Shown here: piece by piece, positions 55,797 through 63,899 of the stretch | Layout of the letters: each line of letters opens with the position of its first letter | How positions within the stretch are numbered: position 1 is the stretch's first letter | The notes under the pieces: generated by a model | The model's database searches: none | The model's input: only the letters and a program-made list of their open reading frames with translations | What the model was told of the DNA's origin: nothing | Source: Psychrobacter maritimus | GTDB taxonomy: Bacteria > Pseudomonadota > Gammaproteobacteria > Pseudomonadales > Moraxellaceae | NCBI RefSeq assembly: GCF_904846345.1 | Contig: NZ_CAJHAJ010000002.1 | Span: forward strand, 248,001 to 312,000 | DNA: 64,000 nucleotides | Direction: 5' to 3' | Translations under genes and position numbers: made by a program

Positions 55797-56240
55797 ATGA
55801 CGACCACAACCCCGCTATTATTAATTACCGCTGATCCCAGCCATCCGCTGGCACATCTTGCGCTACGCTATGCTCGTACTTATCTAGCAAGCACTGACAT
55901 AAATAATAATGATAAAACCAATAACAGCGACGACCTTGAAAACCCGCCCGCGCCATTGAATGTTTTTTTCTATGCCGACGCCGCCAATACGGCCAATCGA
56001 TTACGCTGGCAGTCAGCAGACCAGATGAATATCACCCAAGCGTGGCAAAAGCTTGCTGAGCAATATCAATTGGCGCTGCCCGTTTGCGTCAGTACGGCGC
56101 TTAGCCGTGGTATTTCAGATAGCGAAAATAGCACTCGCCATCAATTAGATAGCGAAAACCTGGCCGCTGGTTTTAAGCTGGTTGGACTGAGTGAGCTTGC
56201 GATGATGATGCAAGGCGACTGTCGTTTGCTACAGTTTTAA
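55797..56240 (+). CDS. tusD: TusD/DsrE-like sulfur relay protein
   Basis: Part of the sulfur relay for 2-thiolation of wobble uridine in tRNA (mnm5s2U); in E. coli TusD receives persulfide from TusA in a TusBCD complex. The 147-residue protein has the DsrE fold and the catalytic Cys in LALPVCVSTALSRGI, where E. coli has VCVAAAQRRGI. The C-terminus AAGFKLVGLSELAMMMQGDCRLLQF matches the TusD end. A low-complexity Asn-rich insertion lies at about 38-52. First gene of a tusD-tusC-tusB-tusE order, as in E. coli where tusE lies apart. Confidence 0.88.
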   Translation: MTTTTPLLLITADPSHPLAHLALRYARTYLASTDINNNDKTNNSDDLENPPAPLNVFFYADAANTANRLRWQSADQMNITQAWQKLAEQYQLALPVCVSTALSRGISDSENSTRHQLDSENLAAGFKLVGLSELAMMMQGDCRLLQF

Positions 56241-56351
56241 TTAGCATTGGAATTATAGTTCGCTCTGAAAATGACCAGCCTATAAATAGTTAGCCCATAA
56301 AAAACCAGCTTAGCAATAACGACTAGCGATACCTCAGATTAGGAATACATC

Positions 56352-56675
56352 ATGAAATTACTCATTCGCTTGCACACAGCTACCGAGATGGCAAGCTATG
56401 AAGGCTGCGCGCTGGCTTTAACTTTAGCGACTTTTGGTCATGAGGTGCAGCTGTATTTGGATGCGCCTGTATTTGGTTTTTTAATGCAGCCTAACTCACG
56501 TCTACATGGCATGATTCAGTCACTTGAGTTATATGATATGCCAGCTGCTTGGTTACCTGACGATGTGTTTAGCGGTTGGATTACCGGTATGCTACCGGCT
56601 GATTTGGCGACGCAATTAACCTTGATTCCAGAGGTGGTAAATTCGCAAGATTTTGACCAGATTCTGGTTTTTTAG
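56352..56675 (+). CDS. tusC: TusC/DsrF-like sulfur relay protein
   Basis: A 107-residue DsrF-family protein aligned with TusC by order and by the end DFDQILVF, compared with ANYDVILRF in E. coli. No catalytic Cys is expected. It supports the TusBCD heterohexamer. The middle part is divergent (LYLDAPVFGFLMQPNS replaces the usual FFIADGVFQLL), so the assignment rests mostly on context. AGGAATACATC precedes the ATG. Gaps of about 110 bases separate it from tusD and about 85 from tusB. Confidence 0.75.
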   Translation: MKLLIRLHTATEMASYEGCALALTLATFGHEVQLYLDAPVFGFLMQPNSRLHGMIQSLELYDMPAAWLPDDVFSGWITGMLPADLATQLTLIPEVVNSQDFDQILVF

Positions 56676-56761
56676 TAGCAGCTTTTAGTACTAGTACGAC
56701 TCTTCACTCTTAATATTTAGTTTGATATGACAATAAATACAGTAAGCAAGCGGACACGATT

Positions 56762-57115
56762 ATGGCAACTTTATACCAATTACATTGCAGCATGGACACG
56801 CTCAGGCGCAGCACAGAACAAATGGCATCGACGTGGTGTGCGGGTGATAGCATTATATTATTAGGCTCAACGGTCGCTTTTATTGACTGGTTTAATGCCT
56901 ACTTAGGTGACCTTGAGAGCATCGAGATAGAAGATATCGCTGCTATTTATGCCCTCGCCGAGGATGTGGCGCAGCTTAGTGTTGATACAACTGCTAAGCT
57001 AAACCTTACTACGAAATTAACCGCTATTTTAAGCGATAGTGAATGGGTCGCCATGACTCAAAATACTCATGCTAATGGTGCTAAGTTTGATAAAGTGGTG
57101 ACGATTGCTCTATGA
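56762..57115 (+). CDS. tusB: TusB/DsrH-like sulfur relay protein
   Basis: A 117-residue DsrH-like protein, third of the sulfur-relay genes. ATLYQLHCSMDTLRRSTEQMA and DSIILLGSTVAFIDW fit the TusB start and first strand region; a central YALAEDVAQL segment follows. It is longer than E. coli TusB (95 residues) at the C-terminus. Family assignment is supported by gene order and by a four-base overlap with the tusE start. Confidence 0.7.
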   Translation: MATLYQLHCSMDTLRRSTEQMASTWCAGDSIILLGSTVAFIDWFNAYLGDLESIEIEDIAAIYALAEDVAQLSVDTTAKLNLTTKLTAILSDSEWVAMTQNTHANGAKFDKVVTIAL

Positions 57116-57465
57116 ATAATGACAATACAATCATTCCTATCACAGCAGCGCTCAACGTTGAATTAGATCAAGACGGACATTTATGCGACCATACGATTTG
57201 GACGCCTGCTATCGCCCAGCAGCTAGCCAATAGCCTAGAGGTGATTATCAATGCTGAACATTTAGCAATCTTGCAACAGGTGCGCGCATTTTTTGTCAAA
57301 TTTAATCACGCCCCTGCTACCCGCCCGCTGATTAAATGGCTACAGCAAACTTTACCTGAGCATCACATCAGTAATCAAAAGCTCCAGCAGCTATTTAATA
57401 CTGGTTTGGTCGCCCGTCACGTCAACCGTCTTGCAGGTTTACCAAAACCGCCTAATTGTTTATAA
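57112..57465 (+). CDS. tusE: TusE/DsrC-like sulfurtransferase
   Basis: A 117-residue DsrC-family protein that takes sulfur from TusD and interacts with MnmA during tRNA 2-thiolation. LDQDGHLCDHTIWTPAIAQQLA starts the fold, and AILQQVRAFFVKFNHAPATRPLIKWL is the conserved helix region. The strictly conserved penultimate Cys is in GLPKPPNCL. The second, upstream Cys found in true DsrC is absent, which supports TusE over DsrC of sulfite reduction. ATGA overlap with tusB implies translational coupling. A terminator follows. Confidence 0.9.
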   Translation: MNNDNTIIPITAALNVELDQDGHLCDHTIWTPAIAQQLANSLEVIINAEHLAILQQVRAFFVKFNHAPATRPLIKWLQQTLPEHHISNQKLQQLFNTGLVARHVNRLAGLPKPPNCL

Positions 57466-57490
57466 AAAACGTGGTTTATAAAAAAAGCAG

Positions 57491-57543
57491 TAAAAAAGAG
57501 GTTAAAGAAAATCATTAGTTTAATTCTCTTTAACCTCTTTTTG
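57491..57543. terminator. Bidirectional intrinsic terminator
   Basis: AAAAAGAGGTTAAAGA pairs with TCTTTAACCTCTTTTT around an 18-base loop, between convergent tusE and trmL. Confidence 0.88.
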
Positions 57544-57558
57544 ACGTAACTACCTTCT

Positions 57559-58131
57559 CTATTTCGGATCATAAACCGTCAAGGTCTCATAACCGATACT
57601 GCGGCCTTCATCACCGTCAAACCCTTGCTGTCGCCAAACCTCATACAAGCATATTGCCACGCTATTAGACAAATTTAAACTGCGCGAATCAGCGAGCATT
57701 GGTAAGCGTAGCCAATTATTAGCACCAATATCGGCACGGATATCATCTGGTAGCCCTGCCGTTTCAGAACCGAAAACCAGCGCAACATGATTTGATGATG
57801 GGCTAGTAGTCGACTGATTGTCTGATTGGTCAGTCGTTTGTCCGCTAAAATCATAGTCATAAAACGGTTTGCTAAGCTTGGTCGTCAGCGCGGTAATAAT
57901 ATCGCAACCAGCAGCTTGCAACGCTTGCTTAGTCATTGCCCAATCGTCATGTACTTGCAGATGGGCATATTCATGATAATCCAAACCTGCGCGGCGTAGC
58001 TTTTTATCGTCAAGCTCAAACCCTAACGGTCTAACCAAGTGTAGCTGCGCCCCACTGTTGGCACATAAGCGAATAATATTGCCAGTGTTGCTAGGCATCT
58101 TTGGCGCTACCAACACGATATGAATGGTCAT
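57559..58131 (-). CDS. trmL: tRNA (cytidine(34)-2'-O)-methyltransferase TrmL
   Basis: SPOUT methyltransferase of 190 residues that 2'-O-methylates the wobble base of tRNA-Leu. HIVLVAPKMPSNTGNIIRLCANSG, HLVRPLGFELDDKKLRRAGLDYHEYA, VFGSETAGLP and PMLADSRSLNLSNSVAICLYEVWRQ are the family blocks. It is complete; a Ser/Gln-rich loop (about 91-108) is inserted in the middle. GGAGTTCGT precedes the ATG. Single gene. Confidence 0.95.
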   Translation of the reverse strand: MTIHIVLVAPKMPSNTGNIIRLCANSGAQLHLVRPLGFELDDKKLRRAGLDYHEYAHLQVHDDWAMTKQALQAAGCDIITALTTKLSKPFYDYDFSGQTTDQSDNQSTTSPSSNHVALVFGSETAGLPDDIRADIGANNWLRLPMLADSRSLNLSNSVAICLYEVWRQQGFDGDEGRSIGYETLTVYDPK

Positions 58132-58330
58132 ACGAACTCCGTCAATGGTTTGGACTTTATATTTGGCTTATATAGCAGGCGTAATCAAAAGTTACAGTTT
58201 ACTGCCAATAATTACATTTTGATACTGTGCTCTGATTTTAACTTTGATTATGATGGCTGTAACGGACAACGAGATGGCTTAAAAACATTGTTATCCCATC
58301 CTACAATGTTATCGTATCCTGCAACCCCTC

Positions 58331-58362
58331 AGTAAAACTTAAGCAAAACGCTAAGTTTTACT
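58331..58362. promoter_or_regulatory. Perfect 11-bp inverted repeat upstream of the entericidin-like gene
   Basis: AGTAAAACTTA (58331-58341) and its complement (58352-58362) flank 10 bases, about 45 bases before the start codon. No T run follows, so an operator or 5' UTR stem is more likely than a terminator. Confidence 0.55.
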
Positions 58363-58406
58363 GTTATTACTTATAAAACAACCCTGTCTTTTTTGAGGAA
58401 AAAATT

Positions 58407-58547
58407 ATGAAAAAATTGGTTATCGCATCTTTGACTGCTATGTTTGTACTAACTGGTTGCAACACTTTTAAAGGTCTAGGTCAAGACGTTTCAAGTGCTG
58501 GTGGCGCTGTAACCGGTACTGCACAAGAAGTACAAAACAAAATCTAA
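58407..58547 (+). CDS. Entericidin-like small lipoprotein
   Basis: A 46-residue product with a lipoprotein signal: MKKLVIASLTAMFVLTGC, lipid-attached Cys at 18. The mature NTFKGLGQDVSSAGGAVTGTAQEVQ is the entericidin A/B pattern. Entericidins are small membrane-associated lipoproteins; in E. coli EcnA and EcnB form an antidote/toxin pair, but only one is present here. TGAGGAA lies 8 bases before the ATG. A terminator follows. Function here is inferred from family only. Confidence 0.92.
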   Translation: MKKLVIASLTAMFVLTGCNTFKGLGQDVSSAGGAVTGTAQEVQNKI

Positions 58548-58571
58548 GTCTGAATATTGTTAGACTTATTT

Positions 58572-58608
58572 TAAAGAGGCTTATCATTTGGTAAGCCTCT
58601 TTTTTTAT
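58572..58608. terminator. Intrinsic terminator after the entericidin-like gene
   Basis: AAAGAGGCTTA pairs with TAAGCCTCTTT around 8 bases, followed by T; it also ends hemW on the opposite strand. Confidence 0.9.
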
Positions 58609-58617
58609 CTTCTAATT

Positions 58618-60000
58618 TTACAAAAACTCTCTTAAGATTTGATTCAGATACCTTTTACCCAATGCGGTCGGCTGTAAATGCTCATTATCATCTATCAATA
58701 GCCCTTGTTTAATGAGCTTATTCACCTCTAGAGCAATACTGTCATAGCTCAGTCCTGTCCGAGCTTCAAACAACGACCACGCCACGCCATCATGTAAGCG
58801 TAACGCATTGAGCATAAACTCACTGACCAGCTCATCACTTGCAACTGCTTGCCAACCTACCATTTTTGGCGGCATTGGCGTCTTTGGTATGGTTACCATT
58901 TGGTTGTTTTGGCTTATTTCATTCTGCTGAGCCTGGTCTTGGTATTCCATATAGTCTTTGGGCATACGTGATTTGCTAAAGCGATAAATACCTGACTCGC
59001 CTACTGTCTCCTTTAATGCCTCTTTTGACACCTTCTCCGCAGACCACTCTTTAATCGCGGCGTCATCAATGGTGACTTTACCGTGAGCACCAGCACCAAT
59101 AGCTAGATAGTCGCCAAACTGCCAATAATTGACGTTGTGACGACAAGGTTTATCGGACGCGCCTGCCCATGCCGACACTTCGTAATTGTTATAGCCCAAA
59201 CTTTCAAGCAATGCCTGACCCGCTTGCTCGATATCTGCCAAGCTATCTTCATCGGGTAAAATCGGCTGACTGCGATAAAATACGGTATTTGGCTCAATGG
59301 TCAGCTGATACCATGAAATATGCGTAGCACCTGCGTCATGTGCCATTTGAATATCGTTCAAGGCTTCACTCATCGTTTGCTTTGGTAACCCATGCATCAA
59401 ATCCACATTGACGCGCTCAAATCCAGCGCAACGAGCCGCTTTAATGGCAGAGAGCGCTTGGGCTGGATTATGAATACGCCCCAGTGTGGTGAGCTGCTCA
59501 GCAGCAAAGCTTTGTACGCCAATAGACAAACGATTGATGCCTACCTTTAAATACTCCGCAAATGGTGCATGCTCAAGGGTACCTGGATTGGCCTCCATCG
59601 TTATTTCAATGTCTCCGGCAAACCTAAAAATCTCGCGCAAACTGTTAAATAAGCGTTGATACTGAGTAATGGGCAGCAGCGAGGGTGTGCCACCACCGAT
59701 AAATATTGAGCTGATTTCTCGCCCTTGGGTTAACGCTTGCTGCGACGCTGCATCAAGTATTAGCGCATCAACATACTCATCATACATAGACAGCTGACTG
59801 TCAATCGGCAGCTCATGCGAGTTAAAATCACAATAAGGGCATTTTTTCACACACCACGGAATATGAATATAAAGTGCCAACGGAATATCTCTGACATCGA
59901 GCGCACTTATACTGTCAGGACTTGTATTGTCATGATTGAAATTATCACGATTAACAGCGCCAAGGTTGTTGGAAAAATGAGATGATTTGATATTTGACAT
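58618..60000 (-). CDS. hemW: HemW, radical SAM heme chaperone
   Basis: Radical SAM protein of 460 residues, formerly called YggW/HemN-like, thought to deliver heme to respiratory proteins. The iron-sulfur motif CVKKCPYCDFNSH (CxxxCxxC) follows a 45-residue N-terminal tail rich in Asn/Ser. IFIGGGTPSLL, MEANPGTLE, GVQSFAAEQL and LMHGLPKQT are family blocks. HemW lacks the coproporphyrinogen-oxidase extras of HemN. A Gln/Pro-rich insertion (about 347-375) lies in the C-terminal half. Length exceeds the usual ~380 because of both additions. Confidence 0.9.
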   Translation of the reverse strand: MSNIKSSHFSNNLGAVNRDNFNHDNTSPDSISALDVRDIPLALYIHIPWCVKKCPYCDFNSHELPIDSQLSMYDEYVDALILDAASQQALTQGREISSIFIGGGTPSLLPITQYQRLFNSLREIFRFAGDIEITMEANPGTLEHAPFAEYLKVGINRLSIGVQSFAAEQLTTLGRIHNPAQALSAIKAARCAGFERVNVDLMHGLPKQTMSEALNDIQMAHDAGATHISWYQLTIEPNTVFYRSQPILPDEDSLADIEQAGQALLESLGYNNYEVSAWAGASDKPCRHNVNYWQFGDYLAIGAGAHGKVTIDDAAIKEWSAEKVSKEALKETVGESGIYRFSKSRMPKDYMEYQDQAQQNEISQNNQMVTIPKTPMPPKMVGWQAVASDELVSEFMLNALRLHDGVAWSLFEARTGLSYDSIALEVNKLIKQGLLIDDNEHLQPTALGKRYLNQILREFL

Positions 60001-60260
60001 AAGCGCACTTATCTATAAAGGGGTAGCTGCTATCATCAGCAGAAAGTAGCGCTAGGATAACGGCTGGGCGAGCTAAAGAAAAGCCTAATCATCATAAATT
60101 AGACATAAAAACAGTGACAAAAAATGGCATTTAAGCTAATAGGTAAAATAATAAATAAGCAAAATGACCACATAATATGAGAATCTATAAATAGCAGCTT
60201 TTAAACTCATCACTATTAAACCGTTATTATTACACTAATAATTTTACAAGGATAAAGACC

Positions 60261-60752
60261 ATGGCATATTGGCTTATCAAATCCAATCCCCGCTGTTTTA
60301 ATATAGAAGACTTACAACGTGCGGGCACGGAGATGTGGGATGGCGTGCGTAACTACCGCGCCCGTAACTTTATGCGTGACGATATGAAAGTCGGTGACAA
60401 GGCATTTTTTTACCATTCAAGCGCCCGACCTTCTGGCGTCGCTGGCATCGTGACCATTAGCAAGGCAGGCTACCCTGACATCACCCAGTTCCATCCTGAG
60501 CATCGACATTATGACCCTAAAGCAACTGAAGATAAGCCACGCTGGTATATGGTAGATGTGACTTTTGAGCAGGCTTTTACGGATATATTGCCATTATCCC
60601 AACTTAAGTTTTTGCCGGCGCTTGAAGATTCCTTGTTGCTGAGAAAAGGCTGTGAGCAGCTGACCATTCTTCCGCTTGAACCCAAGCATTGGAACACGAT
60701 TATGGATATGGCAGAAGAGCTTAATCTGTTGCCAGAGAATGCTAGTCTTTGA
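60261..60752 (+). CDS. EVE domain-containing protein
   Basis: A 163-residue EVE-domain protein. YWLIKSNPRCFNIEDLQRAG starts the domain, WDGVRNYRARNFMRDDM and VGDKAFFYHSS follow, and GVAGIVTISKAGYPD and PRWYMVDVTF complete it. EVE domains are PUA-related and bind modified bases in nucleic acid; some sit beside restriction enzymes, but no such partner is here. Length is about that of the domain. AAGGATAAAGACC precedes the ATG. Confidence 0.93.
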   Translation: MAYWLIKSNPRCFNIEDLQRAGTEMWDGVRNYRARNFMRDDMKVGDKAFFYHSSARPSGVAGIVTISKAGYPDITQFHPEHRHYDPKATEDKPRWYMVDVTFEQAFTDILPLSQLKFLPALEDSLLLRKGCEQLTILPLEPKHWNTIMDMAEELNLLPENASL

Positions 60753-60888
60753 CGGTAACGATGGTGTAAGAATTTTTATGTCATGAGTGCACATTTATCC
60801 ACGTACATACCTGATAGATTTTGCTATATTTATGCACAGAAATTATTTTCGCTTCTCTAAAATAGCAATCAACCATCAGGACTCATTT

Positions 60889-61929
60889 ATGAGCGCACCC
60901 AAGCTACTACTATCTGTATTAACGGCCAGCATCCTAAGTCTAACCCTCAGCGCCTGTGGCAGTGATGGCGACAAAGTGAAGAAAGAATATGATCGCGTAG
61001 AAGATCAAGTAAAAGATGAATACGATCGCGTGGAAGATAAAGTCAAAGAGAAATATAAAGAAGTCGAAGATAAATTGAGCGATGATGAAAAATCTATGGC
61101 TGAGATTTTGGAATCGGTCTTTTTACCAGAAGAATCGCTTGATAAGTTCTTGGATAAGCTAACGCCAGAAGGCGGTCGCGGTGGTCTTTATGCGGGGCAC
61201 TTTGTCGAGATTGGCGATGGTGACAGCAGCGATATTGATATCGGTGCGGTATACTTTGATATCAGTAAAGATGGCGCAGGCAGCGTTGATGGTAGCTTTA
61301 GTTATCAGCAGCAAGCTTGCCAAGAAAACAATGCGTTAGGTATCAATTCAGCAATCAAAGTAGATAACTATATCGCTGGTAAAGTGACGGGCAGCCTTGA
61401 TACATTAGAATTTTTAGACATTAAATATGTCAGTGATTTAGGGATAGAGACACCAAACTTATTAACGACCTTTGCTGGTAGCTTTGCAAAAAATGAAGCA
61501 GGGGCGCCTTGGAAAGGCAGTTTTGAATATCAAGATGGTCTAGGTGGTAAAAAGCTATCGAGTGGTCAAGATAATTGTAATGTTACTTATACCATTAGCG
61601 ACCGCTCTAACTTTAAGACTTACCCACTCGACTATCAACTTGGCAACCTCAATCTTGATATTATCGGTAATGGTAGTCAAAAAACCGTCACGTGGCAAAA
61701 CCCTAGCAATGCTAAGCATGTCTTAGTGAGTCAAATTGATGTTAATAAAGCAGAATCGGGTGCTAACGGTTATGTACAGAATCTGATATTGAGCAATCTT
61801 GAGACCCAGTTTGCTCCTGTTATTCCCGATAGTTCAACCAATTATGCCATTGTCGTACAGGCATTTGACGCCAATAACACCTTGATTGGCTATCAAGCAC
61901 TGGTGCAAGACTTACCTGAATCCTTATAA
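60889..61929 (+). CDS. Lipoprotein with hendecad coiled-coil N-terminus
   Basis: About 346 residues from the ATG at 60889; the frame is open upstream, but the lipoprotein signal begins here. The lipobox LTLSAC gives a lipid-attached Cys near 23. Next come three near-identical 11-residue repeats (VKKEYDRVEDQ, VKDEYDRVEDK, VKEKYKEVEDK), a short coiled coil that could hold the protein off the membrane. The rest is a beta-rich domain (GRGGLYAGHFVEIGDGD...WKGSFEYQDGLGG...) of no recognised family. Probably outer-membrane or periplasmic. Followed by a terminator-like hairpin. Confidence 0.75.
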   Translation: MSAPKLLLSVLTASILSLTLSACGSDGDKVKKEYDRVEDQVKDEYDRVEDKVKEKYKEVEDKLSDDEKSMAEILESVFLPEESLDKFLDKLTPEGGRGGLYAGHFVEIGDGDSSDIDIGAVYFDISKDGAGSVDGSFSYQQQACQENNALGINSAIKVDNYIAGKVTGSLDTLEFLDIKYVSDLGIETPNLLTTFAGSFAKNEAGAPWKGSFEYQDGLGGKKLSSGQDNCNVTYTISDRSNFKTYPLDYQLGNLNLDIIGNGSQKTVTWQNPSNAKHVLVSQIDVNKAESGANGYVQNLILSNLETQFAPVIPDSSTNYAIVVQAFDANNTLIGYQALVQDLPESL

Positions 61930-62280
61930 ATAATTAATTTTATCTGTATTGCTACACTAGCAAACCTTAGACCATTAGACGAGTATAAGTATTAACAAAC
62001 GCGTCTAGAACGTTGACATCAGACTTAAGCTTGTTTACCATTATTTTTAATAATAACCTGTCGATTCTGCTTGCGAATTGACGGGTTATTTTTATTTTAG
62101 GGCTACCATTTTTATTTTTATACCTAGCCGGCCTATTGTTACTCAGATTGCACTTGCTCATATTATTTATCGGAGTATTATCGTCGCACCAATCCTATTT
62201 TACTGTCTTGCTATTAACTTGTTGATGGCAGCATTTGCTCATCTACAATCATTACCGCAAAGAATAAAAAGTTGCTTATT
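61930..62280. other. Gap between the lipoprotein and MATE genes
   Basis: About 350 bases with the hairpin at 62052-62090; no gene recognised. An out-of-frame 84-codon stretch overlapping the MATE start looks like chance. Confidence 0.5.
62052..62097 (+). terminator. Terminator-like hairpin downstream of the lipoprotein gene
   Basis: AATAACCTGTC pairs with GACGGGTTATT (one mismatch) with an inner ATTC/GAAT stem, followed by TTTTATTTT. It lies about 120 bases past the stop codon. Confidence 0.75.
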
Positions 62281-63648
62281 ATGGTTTTCCCATTATCTTT
62301 CAGAGATTTTAAAAGTTACAGCTTACGCTTAGGCGTACTTGCACTGCCTATTTTGATTACCCAGTTTTGCCAAGCCGCACTTGGGGTTGTCGATGCCATT
62401 ATGGCCGGTCAAGTCTCTGCCCTTGACCTAGCCGCCGTCGCTGTTGGTTCCGGTATTTGGCTGCCATTATTCTTATTGGCGACCGGTATTTTGATTGCCA
62501 CCACGCCGCTCATTGGTGAAGCAATCGGTCAAAACAAACACAGCCAAGTACCACACATCACCCAACAGTCTTTATGGACGGCAGGTGTCATTGGTATTCT
62601 CGGTTTTGTTATCGTCAATCTGGCACCCAATATACTTGGGGTGATGGGTGTGCCTGAAAACATCCAACCTATCGCTTCCCAATATCTAAGAGGTGTCTCA
62701 TTCGGCTTCCCTGCGATTGCGGTCTATGCGGTACTGCGCAGCTATTGCGAGGCGCTTGGTCGACCAGAGCCTGTCACTGTTATCAGTATCATCGGGCTGC
62801 TTGCCGATATTCCGCTTAACTATATTTTTATCCATGGTCTATTTGGCATGCCTGAAATGGGCGGCGCAGGTTGCGGGGTTGCAACCGCAATAGTCCTTTG
62901 GATTAACGTCATACTATTAGCGACTTATACCAGTTTTACTAAGCGTCAACAGTTTGCCAGTACGCGCTTCTTTTATGCTTTTGCCCGTCCCAATCGCGCT
63001 CAAATCAAAAAACTATTAAAGCTTGGTATCCCGATTGGCATTTCTATCTTTTTTGAAGCCAGTTTATTTAGCTTAGGAGCCTTGGTAATCAGCCCCTTAG
63101 GCGAGCTTGCAACCGCCTCGCATCAGGTGGCGCTATCGGTGACCTCGCAGCTGTTTATGATTCCCATCTCAGTCGCGATGGCGCTGACGATTATGGTGTC
63201 CAACCGCTTTGGTGAGAAAAACCTGATGGCATTACGTCAGGTACAAGCCACAGGTTTGATATGGACGGTAATAATTGCACTTACTTGTATGCTTGGCATT
63301 TGGTTATTTAGACCGCAATTGGCCGCGGCCTTTACCGACAATCCCGACGTCACAGCCCAAGCCATGCACCTACTTATCTTTGCCTTAGCCTATCAGTTAT
63401 TTGATGGTTGGCAGGTCAATGTCGCCGGTATATTACGCGGTATGCAAGACACCACCATACCGATGTGGGTCACGCTATTTTGTTATTGGCTCGTGGCCCT
63501 ACCACTTGGTATTTATCTCGTGCGCTTTACCGACGTTGGCGCGCAAGGTTTCTGGATGGCACTTATCACCGGCTTATTCCTATCTTCCATCTTGCTTACC
63601 GTACGTTTGCGCTATCAGCAAAAACGCTTAACGATGATGTGGGCTTAA
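62281..63648 (+). CDS. MATE family efflux transporter
   Basis: Inner-membrane transporter of about 456 residues with twelve hydrophobic helices. RLGVLALPILITQFCQAALGVVDAIMAGQVSALDLAAVAVGSGIW is typical of the first MATE repeat; the second has GIPIGISIFFEASLFSLGALVISPLG. NorM-type MATE proteins export cationic drugs and metabolites with Na+ or H+. The ATG at 62281 is preferred to a TTG nine bases upstream. Complete. The substrate is unknown. Confidence 0.93.
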   Translation: MVFPLSFRDFKSYSLRLGVLALPILITQFCQAALGVVDAIMAGQVSALDLAAVAVGSGIWLPLFLLATGILIATTPLIGEAIGQNKHSQVPHITQQSLWTAGVIGILGFVIVNLAPNILGVMGVPENIQPIASQYLRGVSFGFPAIAVYAVLRSYCEALGRPEPVTVISIIGLLADIPLNYIFIHGLFGMPEMGGAGCGVATAIVLWINVILLATYTSFTKRQQFASTRFFYAFARPNRAQIKKLLKLGIPIGISIFFEASLFSLGALVISPLGELATASHQVALSVTSQLFMIPISVAMALTIMVSNRFGEKNLMALRQVQATGLIWTVIIALTCMLGIWLFRPQLAAAFTDNPDVTAQAMHLLIFALAYQLFDGWQVNVAGILRGMQDTTIPMWVTLFCYWLVALPLGIYLVRFTDVGAQGFWMALITGLFLSSILLTVRLRYQQKRLTMMWA

Positions 63649-63672
63649 TGTTGTCATTACCTTTATCCAATC

Positions 63673-63702
63673 GTAGCGTCTAGTAACCATTACTAGCGCT
63701 AC
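63673..63702. other. Hairpin after the MATE gene
   Basis: GTAGCGTCTAGTA and TACTAGCGCTAC pair with one bulged T over a 5-base loop; no T run, so termination is uncertain. Confidence 0.5.
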
Positions 63703-63899
63703 CTTGTCACATAGACTATGATAAATCATTAAGTATTTCTTACTCTATAAGATAGCTTACGTCATAATATGTAAAAAAACTCAGTTAACAACTGTACATC
63801 GATTGCTCATTGGCGTGAATATAGGTATCATTAGCAATTACCAACACAATATTTAGTTACACTATTTTCTCGAATTTAGTACAAGGCAAAATTAAAATT

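Noticed and set aside
58407..58547. Entericidin-like gene considered as one half of a toxin-antitoxin pair
   Set aside because: The second gene is absent in the flanking DNA; only a single small lipoprotein is seen.
60261..60752. EVE-domain gene considered as part of a restriction-type defence system
   Set aside because: No nuclease, methylase or McrBC-like gene flanks it; neighbours are hemW and a lipoprotein.
62078..62332. An 84-codon hydrophobic open frame before the MATE start
   Set aside because: It overlaps the MATE start in another frame and lacks a convincing RBS, so it is probably chance in AT-rich DNA.
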